Positions 24,929 to 34,786 of a stretch of 54,930 bases of DNA are shown here, piece after piece; position 1 is the first letter of the stretch, and every line of letters starts with the position of its first letter. The stretch spans positions 1-54,930 of the forward strand of contig JALWPK010000187.1 in the NCBI GenBank assembly GCA_026995045.1, read 5' to 3'. Made by a program: the position numbers and the translations under genes. The notes beneath the pieces were generated by a model. The model worked only from the letters and a program-made list of their open reading frames with translations. It did not search any database and was not told the origin of the DNA. Origin of the DNA: Gammaproteobacteria bacterium (lineage in GTDB: Bacteria; Pseudomonadota; Gammaproteobacteria; SZUA-229).

Positions 24929-26794
24929 ATGGCGTATCGCGCTCAGGTTACCGATCATTCATTTCAGGCGCGGCTGTTCAGGCGGCGGGCGGTGGTGGCG
25001 GCGGTGCTGTGTCTGCTGCTGATTCTGGCCTTGCTGGGGCGGCTGGCGTGGTTGCAAGTTGTTGAATATTCACACTTTGCAGACCTTTCGGAAAACAACC
25101 GCATCCGCCTGATGGCGCTGCCGCCGAACCGGGGGCTGATTTATGACCGCAATGGCGTGGTGCTGGCGGAAAATCGTCCCACTTTCCATCTCGAAATCAC
25201 CCCCGAGCAGGTGGATGACATCGACAAGCTGCTTGAGGAGCTGGGAAAAATCGTTGAATTGCGCGAACAGGATATCAAGCAGTTCAAGCGAGATCTTCGC
25301 AATAACCGTCCTTTTGAGAGCATTTCGCTACGCAGCCGACTAAACGATGACGAGGTGGCCAGGCTGGCGGTGAATCGCCATCGCTTTCCCGGCATGGATA
25401 TCAGCGCCCGTCTCAGCCGTTACTACCCGCAGAAGCATCTGACCGCGCACGTGGTGGGCTATGTGGGGCGCATCAACGAAAAAGAGCTGAAAACCATCGA
25501 TGTCGGTAATTACCGCGGCACGTCCTATATCGGCAAGACAGGGTTGGAAAAATATTATGAGACAGTGCTGCATGGTCAGACCGGACAGCAGAATGTGGAA
25601 GTGAACGCCGAAGGCCGTGTGCTCAAGGTGCTGGACAAAACCCCGCCGACGCCGGGCGAGGATCTGGTGCTGGGGCTGGATATCGAATTGCAGCAGGTGG
25701 CGGAACAGGCGCTGGGTGATCTGGCTGGCGCCATTGTCGCCATGGATGTGAAGACCGGCGATGTGCTGGTGTATCTGAGCAAGCCGTCATTCGACCCGAA
25801 TCTGTTTGTACATGGCATTAGCGTAAAAAAATATCACGAGTTGCAGCACGGCGTCGACAAGCCCCTGTTTAATCGCGCGTTATACGGGCAGTATCCGCCC
25901 GGCTCGACCTACAAGCCGTTTACCGCGCTGGCCGGGCTGGAAACCCGGGTGATGCGCGCTAAAGAAGATGTGTTGTGCACCGGTTACTATCAGTTGCCCA
26001 ATGATGAAGACCACAAATACCGTGACTGGAAGAAAGACGGTCATGGTCATATCAATGTCACCGATGCAATCGAGCAGTCATGTGATGTGTATTTTTATGA
26101 GTTGTCCTACCGCCTCGGTATTGACCGGATGCACGCGTTTCTGTCGCGCTTTGGTTTCGGCCAGAAAACCGGTATTGATTTGTATGGCGAACGCAGCGGC
26201 CTGCTGCCCTCGCGTGAATGGAAAAAACGCGTGCATGGCAAAATCTGGTATCCGGGTGAAACCCTGATTGCCGGCATTGGTCAGGGCTATATGCTGACCA
26301 CGCCCTTGCAGCTGGCGATGGCCACCACCGCGCTGGCCAATCGCGGCGCGCTGGTCAGCCCGCGGCTGGTGACCGAATTGCGCTCGGTTGACGGGGAAAC
26401 GCTGGAAGCCATGCCGGTCAGGCGTCGCGACATCAAGCTCAAGCAGTCCTATAACTGGGATATCATCCGCCGCGCCATGCGCAAGGTGGTGCACGGGCCG
26501 CTAGGCACCGCGCGCGCGACCGGCTGGAAAATCAAATTCAAAATGGCGGGCAAAACCGGCACCGCGCAGGTGTTCAGCATCGGTCAGGATGAAGAGTATG
26601 ATGCGGAAACCGTGAAGCGCAAATTGCGCGACCATGCCTTGTTTATCGGTTTCGCGCCGTACAAAAATCCACGCATCGCGGTGGCGGTGATTGGCGAAAA
26701 CGGCGAGCACGGCAGCGCCGCCGCGCCAATTGCGGCGGCTATCATGCAGCGTTATTTCGACAAATACCCGCTACCGGAGTCAGGAAAAAAATAA
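24929..26794 (+). CDS. mrdA: Penicillin-binding protein 2 (MrdA), elongasome transpeptidase
   Basis: The 621-residue inner-membrane protein has one N-terminal helix, a pedestal domain and a transpeptidase domain. The active-site motifs are STYK near residue 330, SCD (IEQSCDVYFY) near 386 and KTGTAQ near 545, in the usual order. It cross-links peptidoglycan during rod elongation with RodA, which is encoded next and shares one base with its stop. The ATG 24929 starts the membrane helix region; no clear Shine-Dalgarno is seen. mreBCD is not adjacent in the window. Confidence 0.95.
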   Translation: MAYRAQVTDHSFQARLFRRRAVVAAVLCLLLILALLGRLAWLQVVEYSHFADLSENNRIRLMALPPNRGLIYDRNGVVLAENRPTFHLEITPEQVDDIDKLLEELGKIVELREQDIKQFKRDLRNNRPFESISLRSRLNDDEVARLAVNRHRFPGMDISARLSRYYPQKHLTAHVVGYVGRINEKELKTIDVGNYRGTSYIGKTGLEKYYETVLHGQTGQQNVEVNAEGRVLKVLDKTPPTPGEDLVLGLDIELQQVAEQALGDLAGAIVAMDVKTGDVLVYLSKPSFDPNLFVHGISVKKYHELQHGVDKPLFNRALYGQYPPGSTYKPFTALAGLETRVMRAKEDVLCTGYYQLPNDEDHKYRDWKKDGHGHINVTDAIEQSCDVYFYELSYRLGIDRMHAFLSRFGFGQKTGIDLYGERSGLLPSREWKKRVHGKIWYPGETLIAGIGQGYMLTTPLQLAMATTALANRGALVSPRLVTELRSVDGETLEAMPVRRRDIKLKQSYNWDIIRRAMRKVVHGPLGTARATGWKIKFKMAGKTGTAQVFSIGQDEEYDAETVKRKLRDHALFIGFAPYKNPRIAVAVIGENGEHGSAAAPIAAAIMQRYFDKYPLPESGKK

Positions 26795-27924
26795 TGGCCA
26801 AGCCAGGTTTGTTCGAATCCGAATATCACTCGCGCACCGCCAGCATTCTGCGCGGTATGCATCTGGATCCGCTGCTGCTGGTGGGATTGCTGCTGCTGAC
26901 CGCCGCCGGGCTGGGCATTCTCTACAGCGCTGGTGATCAGTCGCTGGCGCTGGTGCAGAAGCAGGGCATCCGCCTGGGACTGGCGTTTCTGATGATGTTG
27001 CTGGTGGCGCAGATACCGCAGCATCAACTGTATCTGTGGACGCCCTGGGTCTACGGTTTCGGCATCGTGCTGTTATTGCTGGTGATGATTGCCGGCGATG
27101 TTGGCAAGGGCGCGCAGCGCTGGCTGGATTTGTATGTGATCCGCTTCCAGCCTTCGGAAATGATGAAGTTGCTGACGCCGATGATGCTGGCCTGGTTTTT
27201 ATCCGAAAAGCCGATGCCGCCGAGGTTTCCCACCCTGATGATGGCCGCCGCGCTGATACTGGCGCCGACGCTGCTGATTGCCCGGCAGCCTGATCTGGGC
27301 ACGGCGCTGCTGGTGGCCTCAGCCGGGTTTTTTGTGGTGTTTCTCGCCGGACTGCCATGGAAAGCGTTGTTTGGAACTTTGTTTGTCGCGCTTGGCTCTA
27401 TACCGGTGCTGTGGCGGTTTTTCATGCACGACTACCAGAAGCAGCGCGTGCTTACTTTGTTAAATCCCGAAAGCGACCCGCTGGGCTCGGGATACCATAT
27501 TATCCAGTCGAAAATAGCAATCGGCTCGGGCGGTCTGTTTGGCAAGGGATGGCTCAATGGCACGCAGTCGCAGCTGGATTTTTTGCCCGAGCGTTCCACG
27601 GATTTTATCTACGCCGTGTTCGCCGAGGAATTTGGTATCATGGGTGCAATTGTGTTGCTGGCCTTGTACGCCTTTATTATTCTGCGCGGGCTGGTCATCG
27701 CTACGCGGGCGCAGGACGCCTACGGCCGCCTGCTGGCGGGCAGCCTGAGCCTGACATTTTTCGTTTACTTATTTGTCAATGTCGGCATGGTGTCCGGCAT
27801 ATTGCCGGTGGTGGGTGTGCCACTGCCGCTGGTGAGTTACGGAGGCACGTCCATGGTGACGCTGATGGCCGGTTTTGGCATGTTAATGTCGATCAACGCA
27901 AACAAACGCCTGCTGGTCAGGTAA
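26794..27924 (+). CDS. rodA: Rod shape-determining protein RodA (SEDS glycosyltransferase)
   Basis: The 376-residue SEDS protein has about ten membrane segments. It contains the FtsW/RodA/SpoVE motifs: TDFIYAVFAEEFG near residue 268 and the C-terminal PLVSYGGTSM signature near 346. It polymerises lipid II into glycan strands for the elongasome, paired with PBP2. Its ATG shares one base with the mrdA stop, showing coupled translation, and mltB follows after 14 bases. Confidence 0.95.
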   Translation: MAKPGLFESEYHSRTASILRGMHLDPLLLVGLLLLTAAGLGILYSAGDQSLALVQKQGIRLGLAFLMMLLVAQIPQHQLYLWTPWVYGFGIVLLLLVMIAGDVGKGAQRWLDLYVIRFQPSEMMKLLTPMMLAWFLSEKPMPPRFPTLMMAAALILAPTLLIARQPDLGTALLVASAGFFVVFLAGLPWKALFGTLFVALGSIPVLWRFFMHDYQKQRVLTLLNPESDPLGSGYHIIQSKIAIGSGGLFGKGWLNGTQSQLDFLPERSTDFIYAVFAEEFGIMGAIVLLALYAFIILRGLVIATRAQDAYGRLLAGSLSLTFFVYLFVNVGMVSGILPVVGVPLPLVSYGGTSMVTLMAGFGMLMSINANKRLLVR

Positions 27925-27938
27925 AGCTGAAGATAATA

Positions 27939-28919
27939 ATGACAACAATCCAATACACCATGTTGCTACTGTTGACGATGCTGGCGGGCAATGTTTTCGC
28001 CAACTACAGCCAGCGCGAGGATGTGCAACAGTTCATCCGGCAAATGGCGGACAAGCATGGTTTTGACGAGAAGGCGTTAAAGCAGCAGTTTGCGCGCGCC
28101 AAAAAGCTCGATGACGTGCTGGAAAAAATCGCCAAACCGGCGGAAAAAACACTTAACTGGAAACAGTATCAGCGCATCTTTCTCACCGATAAACGCATCC
28201 GGCGCGGCATTGACTTCATGCGCAAACACCGCGACCTGCTTGCGCGAGCAGAAAAGCAATACGGCGTGCCGGCGCAAATCATCGCCGCCATCATCGGCGT
28301 GGAAACCTATTATGGCCGACGCAGCGGCAAAACCGCTGTGTTCGATTCACTGACCACGCTGGGGTTTGATTATCCGCCCAGGGCAAAGTTTTTTCGCAGC
28401 GAACTGGAACAGTTGTTATTACTGGCGCGCGAAGAAGATATCGACGTGAAAACCGTGCGTGGTTCCTACGCCGGCGCCATGGGCATGCCGCAATTCATTT
28501 CCAGCAGTTACCGGCGCTATGCCGTTGATTTTGACAAGGACGGCAGGCGCGACTTGTGGCATTCACTGGAAGATGTGATTGGCAGTGTAGCCAATTATTT
28601 TCATATGCATGGCTGGCATCCTGGTGAAGCCATATTATTGCCGGTTGAAACCGGCGAAAAGCATGAGCCAGGCGATAACAAACTCAAGCCTTATCAACCG
28701 GTTGAAGCATTTATCAGGCAGGGTGTCAGGTTGCAGGCTGATGTGCCGCACAATGCGCTGGCGACGCTGCTGGCGTTTGAAGGCAAGAATGGTATTGAAC
28801 ATTGGCTGGGCTTGCAGAACTTTTATGTGATAACCCGCTATAACCACAGTGCGCTGTACGCCATGGCGGTGTTTCATCTGAGTGAAAAAATCAAAGCCGG
28901 CCTGCGTGACGATTTGTGA
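27939..28919 (+). CDS. mltB: Membrane-bound lytic transglycosylase B
   Basis: The 326-residue protein has a signal peptide (cleavage near NVFA) and the SLT_2 catalytic fold. The catalytic Glu is in IIGVETYYGRRSG near residue 122, and SYAGAMGMPQFISSSYRRYAVDFDKDG is split over residues 176-200. It cleaves the glycan chain to 1,6-anhydro ends. A lipobox is not evident, so the protein may be periplasmic rather than membrane-anchored. Its stop overlaps the start of rlpA, continuing the elongation operon. Confidence 0.92.
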   Translation: MTTIQYTMLLLLTMLAGNVFANYSQREDVQQFIRQMADKHGFDEKALKQQFARAKKLDDVLEKIAKPAEKTLNWKQYQRIFLTDKRIRRGIDFMRKHRDLLARAEKQYGVPAQIIAAIIGVETYYGRRSGKTAVFDSLTTLGFDYPPRAKFFRSELEQLLLLAREEDIDVKTVRGSYAGAMGMPQFISSSYRRYAVDFDKDGRRDLWHSLEDVIGSVANYFHMHGWHPGEAILLPVETGEKHEPGDNKLKPYQPVEAFIRQGVRLQADVPHNALATLLAFEGKNGIEHWLGLQNFYVITRYNHSALYAMAVFHLSEKIKAGLRDDL

Positions 28920-29731
28920 TGATGGCGAGAAATACGGCATTACTGTTCCATTTGCTGACAGTTGCGGCTGTATCAGCAGCATTGACATCATGTGGTGTCA
29001 GGGACAGCGCGCCGGATTCCTATAACAAACCCTGGCACAGCATTGCCAACGCCGTGCCGAAATCCGAGCCCCGGAGCCGCTATGGCAACCCGGCGTCGTA
29101 TGAACAGTTTGGCAAGCGTTATCATGTGTTGCCAAGCAGCAAGGGATTTGTGCAGGAAGGCGTGGCGTCATGGTATGGCGCAAAGTTTCATGGCGAACGC
29201 ACGTCCAGTGGTGAAAAGTATGACATGTATGCGATGACGGCGGCGCACAAGACCCTGCCGTTGCCCACCTATGTGGAAGTGATTAACAAGGACAACGGTC
29301 GCCGCGCTATCGTCAGGGTAAATGACCGCGGCCCGTTCCATGATGATCGCATTATCGATTTGTCCTATGCCGCCGCCACCAAACTTGGCGTCGCCAAAAC
29401 CGGCACCGCCAATGTCAGGATTCGCGCCCTGCAACCTGGAGAAAACCCTTCACAGGGCGCTGTCGGCGCAAGCAACACCGCCACTACGCCAGATGGCAAG
29501 GTGTATGTGCAGGTGGCGGCTTTTTCCAGTGAGGAAAAGGCTTTTGCCATGCTGAAAAAACTGCGTGAAGCAAATTTCAGCGACTCGCGCATTCATGTCG
29601 ACAGCAAAAAAGGCAAGCTGCTTTATCGTGTCCGCATCGGCCCACTGCCTTCGGCGGATGTGGCGAAAAAATTATTGACCCAATTACAGGAAATCAAACA
29701 GAACAATGCAAAAATTGTCAGTTATAACTAA
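28919..29731 (+). CDS. rlpA: RlpA-like septal ring lipoprotein / lytic transglycosylase
   Basis: The 270-residue lipoprotein has the lipobox LTSC near residue 24 and a double-psi beta-barrel domain (about 75-165). The latter has VASWYGAKFHGERTSSGE and VRVNDRGPFHDDRIIDLS, carrying the catalytic Asp. A SPOR domain lies at about 192-268 (VYVQVAAFSSEEKAF). It trims denuded glycan at the division site and binds septal peptidoglycan through SPOR. ATG 28919 overlaps the mltB stop; ATG 28922 is also possible. It overlaps dacA by 26 bases. Confidence 0.93.
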   Translation: MMARNTALLFHLLTVAAVSAALTSCGVRDSAPDSYNKPWHSIANAVPKSEPRSRYGNPASYEQFGKRYHVLPSSKGFVQEGVASWYGAKFHGERTSSGEKYDMYAMTAAHKTLPLPTYVEVINKDNGRRAIVRVNDRGPFHDDRIIDLSYAAATKLGVAKTGTANVRIRALQPGENPSQGAVGASNTATTPDGKVYVQVAAFSSEEKAFAMLKKLREANFSDSRIHVDSKKGKLLYRVRIGPLPSADVAKKLLTQLQEIKQNNAKIVSYN

Positions 29732-30866
29732 ATCGCTTGGTGTATTTGTTGTTTCACTTCTATTGCTGGCCACTGCTACTGTGCAGGCGAAACCCGCGCC
29801 GGTTCCCGCGCCGCCCCAGGTAGCGGCCGAAAGTTATTTATTAATCGATTTTGACAGCGGCAAGGTGCTGGCGGAAAAGAATACCGACAAGCAGGTCGAA
29901 CCAGCCAGCATCACCAAGTTAATGACGGCTTACGTTGTTTATCATGAACTGGAAGCGGGACGGCTGTCGCTGGATGAAAAGGTCACCATCAGCGAAAAAG
30001 CCTGGCGCATGGGTGGTTCGCGCATGTATCTCGAACTGGGCAGTCAGGTTGCGGTGGAGGAATTGCTCAAGGGCTTGATTATTCAGTCCGGCAATGACGC
30101 CAGCGTGGCGCTGGCCGAGCATATCGCTGGCAGCGAGGAAGCGTTTGTTAATGTCATGAACCAGTATGCCGCCAAGCTGGGCATGACCAGCACCTATTAT
30201 AAAAACAGCACCGGCTGGCCCGACAAGCAACACCTGACAACCGCCAGGGATATCGCCAAACTTGCCTCCGCCATCATTCGCGAGTTTCCCGAACATTACA
30301 AACGCTATTCCGAGAAGGTTTACACCTACAACAACATCAAGCAATACAATCGAAACAAGCTGTTGTGGCGCGACAAAAGCGTCGATGGCCTGAAAACCGG
30401 CCATACGGAATCGGCGGGTTACTGTCTGGTCTCCTCCGCCAAGCGTGGCGACATGCGTTTGATTTCCGTTGTGTTGGGCGCCAAGAGTGAGAAGGCGCGC
30501 GCCAGCGTCAGTCAGTCGCTGCTGAACTATGGCTTCCGTTTTTATGAAACCCACAAGCTGTATGCGGCGGGTGAAATTCTCAGTCATGCGCGCGTGTGGA
30601 AAGGTGATAGTGAAAACGTGGCGCTGGGTTTGATGCAGGATTTGAATGTCACCATCCCGCGCGGCACGTATAAAAACCTGCAGGCATTGATGGACGTGGA
30701 CGCTAATCTGGAAGCGCCGATTAAAAAAGGCCAGGAGCTGGGTGTGGTGCGCATTACGTTGAATGATATTGACTTGCACCGCGCGCCACTGGTGGCGCTG
30801 AATCAGGTTGAGCGCGGTAGCTTGCTGCAGATCGCCAAAGACTATGTGTTGCAACTGTTTAACTGA
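29706..30866 (+). CDS. dacA: D-alanyl-D-alanine carboxypeptidase (PBP5/6 type)
   Basis: The 386-residue enzyme has a signal peptide and the DD-carboxypeptidase domain with motifs SITK near 68, SGN near 128 and KTG near 231. The PBP5-type C-terminal beta domain follows (about 290-380), with a terminal amphipathic stretch that anchors it to the membrane. It removes the terminal D-Ala and tunes cross-linking. Its ATG lies inside the end of rlpA, so the genes are translationally coupled, and dat follows after two bases. Confidence 0.95.
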   Translation: MQKLSVITKSLGVFVVSLLLLATATVQAKPAPVPAPPQVAAESYLLIDFDSGKVLAEKNTDKQVEPASITKLMTAYVVYHELEAGRLSLDEKVTISEKAWRMGGSRMYLELGSQVAVEELLKGLIIQSGNDASVALAEHIAGSEEAFVNVMNQYAAKLGMTSTYYKNSTGWPDKQHLTTARDIAKLASAIIREFPEHYKRYSEKVYTYNNIKQYNRNKLLWRDKSVDGLKTGHTESAGYCLVSSAKRGDMRLISVVLGAKSEKARASVSQSLLNYGFRFYETHKLYAAGEILSHARVWKGDSENVALGLMQDLNVTIPRGTYKNLQALMDVDANLEAPIKKGQELGVVRITLNDIDLHRAPLVALNQVERGSLLQIAKDYVLQLFN

Positions 30867-30868
30867 GC

Positions 30869-31735
30869 ATGGCTGACAACATCGTCTATCTCAACGGCGA
30901 ATTCAAGCCGATAGAATCCGCCTGCGTGCCGGTGATGGATCGCGGCTTTTTATTCGGCGATGGCGTCTACGAAGTGATTCCGGTGTTCGGCGACAAACTG
31001 TTGCGCGTGGATGAGCACTTGCGGCGCTTGCAGAACAGTCTGCGCAAGGTCAGCATGACCAACCCGCACAGTGATGATGAATGGAAACAGTTGTTCCGGC
31101 GGCTGCTCGACAAAAATCCGGGTGACGACCGCGCCGTGTATTTGCAGGTGACGCGTGGCGCCTATCCAAGGCGAGATCTGAGCATCGATAAACAGCACCC
31201 GCCAACGGTGTTTTTGATGGTGCTGCATATTGACGCGGTCAGCGCCGAATCGCTGGAGAGCGGTATTTCAGCGATAACGGTTGATGATTTTCGCTGGCGC
31301 AACTGTGACATCAAGTCGGTTTCACTGATTGCCAATGTCATGCTGAAGCAACAGGCGACAGAGGCGAATGCAGTCGACGCCATTCTGGTGCGTGACGGCA
31401 AGGTCACCGAGGGCACCGCCAGCAATGTGTTTGTCGTCAGGCGGGGCGTAATTGTGACGCCGCCAAAAAGTGAATGTTTGCTGCCGGGCATTACCCGTGA
31501 TCTGGTGATTGATATTGCGCGCGACAACAAGCTTGCTTATGAAGAACGCGATATAGAGGAAAACGAATTGTTGCGGGCGGATGAAATCTGGCTGACCAGC
31601 TCGACGCGTGAAGTGGCGCCGGTGGTGCGTTTGAACCAGCAGCCGGTCGGTGATGGCAAGGCGGGGCCGATGTGGTATAAGGTTATCGAACATTATCAGC
31701 AATACAAACAGGCGCTGCGTGACGCGGATGGCTGA
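30869..31735 (+). CDS. dat: D-amino acid aminotransferase, class IV PLP enzyme
   Basis: The 288-residue fold-type IV aminotransferase opens with VYLNGEFKPIESACVPVMDRGFLFGDGVYEV. The PLP Lys is in CDIKSVSLIANVM near 145, the phosphate-binding turn EGTASNVFVV near 180, and a C-terminal TSSTREVAPV strand is present. Placement after dacA fits D-alanine transamination to supply or salvage D-amino acids for the wall. A branched-chain or 4-amino-4-deoxychorismate activity cannot be excluded. It overlaps the next gene by eight bases. Confidence 0.88.
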   Translation: MADNIVYLNGEFKPIESACVPVMDRGFLFGDGVYEVIPVFGDKLLRVDEHLRRLQNSLRKVSMTNPHSDDEWKQLFRRLLDKNPGDDRAVYLQVTRGAYPRRDLSIDKQHPPTVFLMVLHIDAVSAESLESGISAITVDDFRWRNCDIKSVSLIANVMLKQQATEANAVDAILVRDGKVTEGTASNVFVVRRGVIVTPPKSECLLPGITRDLVIDIARDNKLAYEERDIEENELLRADEIWLTSSTREVAPVVRLNQQPVGDGKAGPMWYKVIEHYQQYKQALRDADG

Positions 31736-32030
31736 CAACGAAACAAACAATCCTTCCGATAGCGACGAGCAGGATGACAGTCTGTTCGACTTTCCCTGCG
31801 AGTTTCCAATCAAGGCGATGGGCAAATCCTGCCCCGAGCTGGAAGCGGCGGTGCTGGAAATCATGCGTCGCCATGTGCCGGATCTGGGGGAAGGCGCGGT
31901 CAAAACCCGTGAAAGCAGCAAGGGCAACTATGTGTCGATCACCGTCACCATCAACGCGCGCAGCCGCGAACAGCTCGACGCCATCTACATGGATCTGACC
32001 GCCTGCGAGCTGATTCTGTTTTCCATCTGA
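31728..32030 (+). CDS. ybeD: DUF493 / YbeD family protein
   Basis: The 100-residue protein is the small ferredoxin-like YbeD family. It has [13 protein letters not shown] near residue 20, a central helix and the [19 protein letters not shown] strand. An acidic N-terminus precedes it. Its function is unknown; it sits between dat and lipB as in many gammaproteobacteria, and E. coli YbeD has been proposed to be a lipoate-linked regulator. The ATG 31728 overlaps dat by eight bases; lipB starts four bases after its stop. Confidence 0.9.
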   Translation: MADNETNNPSDSDEQDDSLFDFPCEFPIKAMGKSCPELEAAVLEIMRRHVPDLGEGAVKTRESSKGNYVSITVTINARSREQLDAIYMDLTACELILFSI

Positions 32031-32034
32031 ACGC

Positions 32035-32634
32035 ATGATTGTTCGCGACCTCGGTTTGTGCGACTACACCGGCGTGTGGCGGCAAATGTCGGCGTTTACC
32101 GACGCGCGCGATGCGCGCACCGAAGATGAACTCTGGTTGCTACAGCATCACCCGGTTTATACGCTGGGCAAGAACGGCAAGGCGGAACATATCCTGCGTG
32201 CCGGCGACATTCCGGTGGTGAACAGCGACCGCGGCGGTCAGGTAACCTATCACGGTCCCGGCCAGCTGGTTGCCTATGTGCTGCTCGACATCCAGCGAAA
32301 AAAAATCGGCGTGCGCGAACTGGTGACCCGGCTGGAGCAATCGGTCATCACGCTGCTGGCTGAATACGGTATTCCGTCCCGCGCGCGCGCCGATGCGCCG
32401 GGCGTGTACATAGATGACGCCAAAATCGCTGCGCTGGGTCTGCGCGTGCGGCGCGGCAAAAGCTTTCACGGTCTGGCGCTGAATGTGGATATGTCGCTGG
32501 AGCCATTCAGCCGCATCAATCCCTGCGGCTATGCGGATCTGGCGGTGACGCAACTGGCCGATCAGGTCGCCGCGGTGGATTTCAAAACCGTGCAGAAACA
32601 ACTGGTTAAGCAACTGCAAAACCAACTAAAATAG
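32035..32634 (+). CDS. lipB: Octanoyltransferase LipB
   Basis: The 199-residue enzyme transfers octanoate from acyl carrier protein to lipoyl domains of E2 and GcvH. The catalytic Lys is in [12 protein letters not shown] near residue 135 and the catalytic Cys in [10 protein letters not shown] near 163. The family motif [15 protein letters not shown] lies near 66. It is four bases after ybeD and five bases before lipA, which completes lipoylation. Confidence 0.95.
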   Translation: MIVRDLGLCDYTGVWRQMSAFTDARDARTEDELWLLQHHPVYTLGKNGKAEHILRAGDIPVVNSDRGGQVTYHGPGQLVAYVLLDIQRKKIGVRELVTRLEQSVITLLAEYGIPSRARADAPGVYIDDAKIAALGLRVRRGKSFHGLALNVDMSLEPFSRINPCGYADLAVTQLADQVAAVDFKTVQKQLVKQLQNQLK

Positions 32635-32639
32635 CGCCC

Positions 32640-33611
32640 ATGTCTGATAAACCCCGCAAAGTCGCCGCCGGCGAGAAGTTCAAGGGCGCTGAAAAAGTCG
32701 CGCGCATCCCGATCAAGGTCGAGCCCACCACCGAGCGCGTGCGCAAACCGGCGTGGATTCGCGCCAAATCACCGTTTCATCCCAATGTGAAAAAACTCAA
32801 GGCGGTGCTGCGCGAGCAAAAGCTGCACACGGTTTGCGAGGAGGCATCCTGTCCCAATCTGGGCGAATGCTTTGGCAAGGGCGCGGCCACGTTCATGATA
32901 ATGGGCGACATCTGCACCCGCCGCTGCCCATTTTGCGATGTCGGGCATGGCCGACCGTTGCCGCTGGATCAGGACGAACCACAACATCTGGCCGAAACCA
33001 TTCAGGCAATGGGCTTGCGCTATGTGGTGATTACCTCGGTAGATCGTGATGATTTGCGCGATGGCGGCGCGGCGCATTTTGTCGAATGCATTGAAAAAGT
33101 GCGGGCGCTGAATCCGGGCATCGAAATTGAAATACTGGTGCCGGATTTTCGCGGCCGCATGGAGATTGCGCTGGAAATCATGCACAACCATCCGCCCGAT
33201 GTGTTCAATCACAATCTGGAAACCGTGCCGCGTTTGTACAAACAGTGCCGTCCGGGTTCGGACTATCAATGGTCGCTGGATTTGCTCAAGCAGTTCAAGC
33301 AGGCGCAACCGGATGTGCTCACTAAAAGCGGCCTGATGCTGGGGCTGGGCGAAGAAACCGATGAGGTTATCGATGTGATGCGGGACATGCGCGCGCACGG
33401 GGTTGAAATGCTGACGCTGGGGCAATATTTACAGCCCAGCAAACATCATCTGCCGGTGAAGCGTTTTGTCACCCCGGATGAATTCGATACGCTTTATGAG
33501 GCCGGCATGGAAATGGGGTTCACCCATGTCGCCAGCGGGCCGATGGTGCGTTCGTCCTATCACGCCGACTTGCAGGCGCACGGTGAATTTGAAGAAGTGA
33601 AGCTGTCATGA
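32640..33611 (+). CDS. lipA: Lipoyl synthase LipA
   Basis: The 323-residue radical-SAM enzyme inserts two sulfurs into protein-bound octanoate. The auxiliary cluster cysteines are in [12 protein letters not shown] (near residue 61) and the radical-SAM cysteines in CTRRCPFC (near 92). A conserved C-terminal serine near SSYH serves the auxiliary cluster. It overlaps the glutaredoxin-like gene by ATGA. Length and motifs match E. coli LipA. Confidence 0.96.
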   Translation: MSDKPRKVAAGEKFKGAEKVARIPIKVEPTTERVRKPAWIRAKSPFHPNVKKLKAVLREQKLHTVCEEASCPNLGECFGKGAATFMIMGDICTRRCPFCDVGHGRPLPLDQDEPQHLAETIQAMGLRYVVITSVDRDDLRDGGAAHFVECIEKVRALNPGIEIEILVPDFRGRMEIALEIMHNHPPDVFNHNLETVPRLYKQCRPGSDYQWSLDLLKQFKQAQPDVLTKSGLMLGLGEETDEVIDVMRDMRAHGVEMLTLGQYLQPSKHHLPVKRFVTPDEFDTLYEAGMEMGFTHVASGPMVRSSYHADLQAHGEFEEVKLS

Positions 33612-33982
33612 ATGTGTTGTTTCGCGCAATACGCTGGGTGCTGGGTCAGATTATCCTGTTTGTTGACTGGATAACGCGTCCCAAACCGGTCACGCGCGCG
33701 CCCGATAAGCAGGCGGAAGTGGACAGGGAAACTGCTGATTTAAAGTTGTATCATTTCCGGCTTTGTCCATTCTGCGTCAAAACCCGCCGCACCATACACA
33801 AGCTGGCGCTCAATATCGAAACCCGCGATGCGCGCAACGACCCGAAATGGAATCAGGAACTGATTGAGCTGGGCGGCAAATACCAGGTGCCGTGCTTGCG
33901 CATTGCCAAAGACAATGGCGAAGTGGAATGGCTATACGAGTCGGATGACATCAATGCCTATCTTGAAAAACGCTTTGGGTAA
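33608..33982 (+). CDS. Membrane-anchored glutaredoxin-like protein
   Basis: The 124-residue protein has an N-terminal hydrophobic stretch (about 8-25) and then a short glutaredoxin domain with the CPFC site in [14 protein letters not shown] near 53 and the QVPCLRI cis-Pro strand near 95. It may be a small membrane-tethered thiol reductase. It overlaps lipA by four bases (ATGA), so a role in supplying or protecting lipoate or iron-sulfur cluster chemistry is possible but inferred. Confidence 0.82.
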   Translation: MNVLFRAIRWVLGQIILFVDWITRPKPVTRAPDKQAEVDRETADLKLYHFRLCPFCVKTRRTIHKLALNIETRDARNDPKWNQELIELGGKYQVPCLRIAKDNGEVEWLYESDDINAYLEKRFG

Positions 33983-34008
33983 GCGTTTGTTGGCTGATCT
34001 TTTTTTGC

Positions 34009-34206
34009 CACAGAGGCGCAGAGAGCGCTGAGTTTTTTCCGCAAATGCACGCAAATAAACGCAAATGATTCAGTTGTGAAGCAACAGGATTATTTCCACA
34101 GATAAACGCAGATGGACGCAGATAGGTGTAACGAAAAAAATCTGCGTTCATCTGTGTTCATCCGTGGATAATAAAAATCTGCGTCCTCTGCGCCTCTGCG
34201 TTAGAA
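34009..34206. repeat. Intergenic palindromic repeat element
   Basis: The gap between the glutaredoxin-like and NUDIX genes is a nested inverted repeat. The outer arms read CACAGAGGCGCAGAG (34011-34025) and, inverted, CTCTGCGCCTCTGCG (34187-34201). The inner arms from about 34090 hold TTTCCACAGATAAACGCAG, answered by CTGCGTTCATCTGTG near 34142. Runs of CGCAAAT and CGCAGAT units are inside. Similar CGCAGAT-rich palindromes are scattered in many bacterial genomes; no coding capacity is seen. Confidence 0.6.
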
Positions 34207-34223
34207 AAATAACTTGAAGCGAG

Positions 34224-34775
34224 TTATTTCGCATCACATGCCAGTCGCAAAAGTCCCGCTACGCTGATAGCGTCGGTGATCTCGCCTGTTTTTACCAACT
34301 CGATGGCTTCATCCAGCGGCAGTTTCAGAACTTGCAGGTCTTCGGTTTCCTCGAATTCGGTTTCGCCCTGGCTGAGTCCGCGCGCGACATACACAATGCC
34401 GCGCTCGTCGGTGACGGAGTTGGAGGTGTGCAGGCGCATCAGCTCTCGCCAGTGTTCGGCGTGCAGGCCGGTTTCTTCTTTCAGTTCACGTTGCGCTGAC
34501 AGCAGCGGGTCGATGTCGAGCGGGCCACCGCCCATCGGAATTTCCCACGAGTAACAGTCGGGCGCATAGCGGTACTGGCCCACCAGCCAGGTGTGGTTGT
34601 TTTCATCCAGCGGGATGATGCCGATGGCGAGATTCTTGAAATGAATCTTGCCGTAATGCGACAGCCCGCCACCGGGGTTGATCACCTCGTCTTCTTCGAT
34701 GCGCAGCCACGGGTTTTCATAAATCGCCTTGCTGCTTTGTTTTTTCCACGGGTTGGGCCAGGTTTTCAGTTTCAT
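34224..34775 (-). CDS. NUDIX hydrolase
   Basis: The 183-residue protein has a NUDIX fold with the Nudix helix QRELKEETG near residue 98. The leading part of the box is GGGPLDIDPLLSA, in which the first canonical Glu is not aligned. It resembles ADP-ribose pyrophosphatase types that hydrolyse nucleoside diphosphate derivatives. ATG 34775 starts the conserved WPNPWKK segment, an alternative ATG being at 34805. It is downstream of the toxin-antitoxin genes on the same strand. Confidence 0.82.
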   Translation of the reverse strand: MKLKTWPNPWKKQSSKAIYENPWLRIEEDEVINPGGGLSHYGKIHFKNLAIGIIPLDENNHTWLVGQYRYAPDCYSWEIPMGGGPLDIDPLLSAQRELKEETGLHAEHWRELMRLHTSNSVTDERGIVYVARGLSQGETEFEETEDLQVLKLPLDEAIELVKTGEITDAISVAGLLRLACDAK

Positions 34776-34786
34776 GTTAGAGCCTG

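Noticed and set aside
34009..34206. CRISPR-like array suggested by repeated CGCAAAT and CGCAGAT units
   Set aside because: The repeats are too short, spacing is 3-4 bases and no cas gene is near; it is a palindromic repeat.
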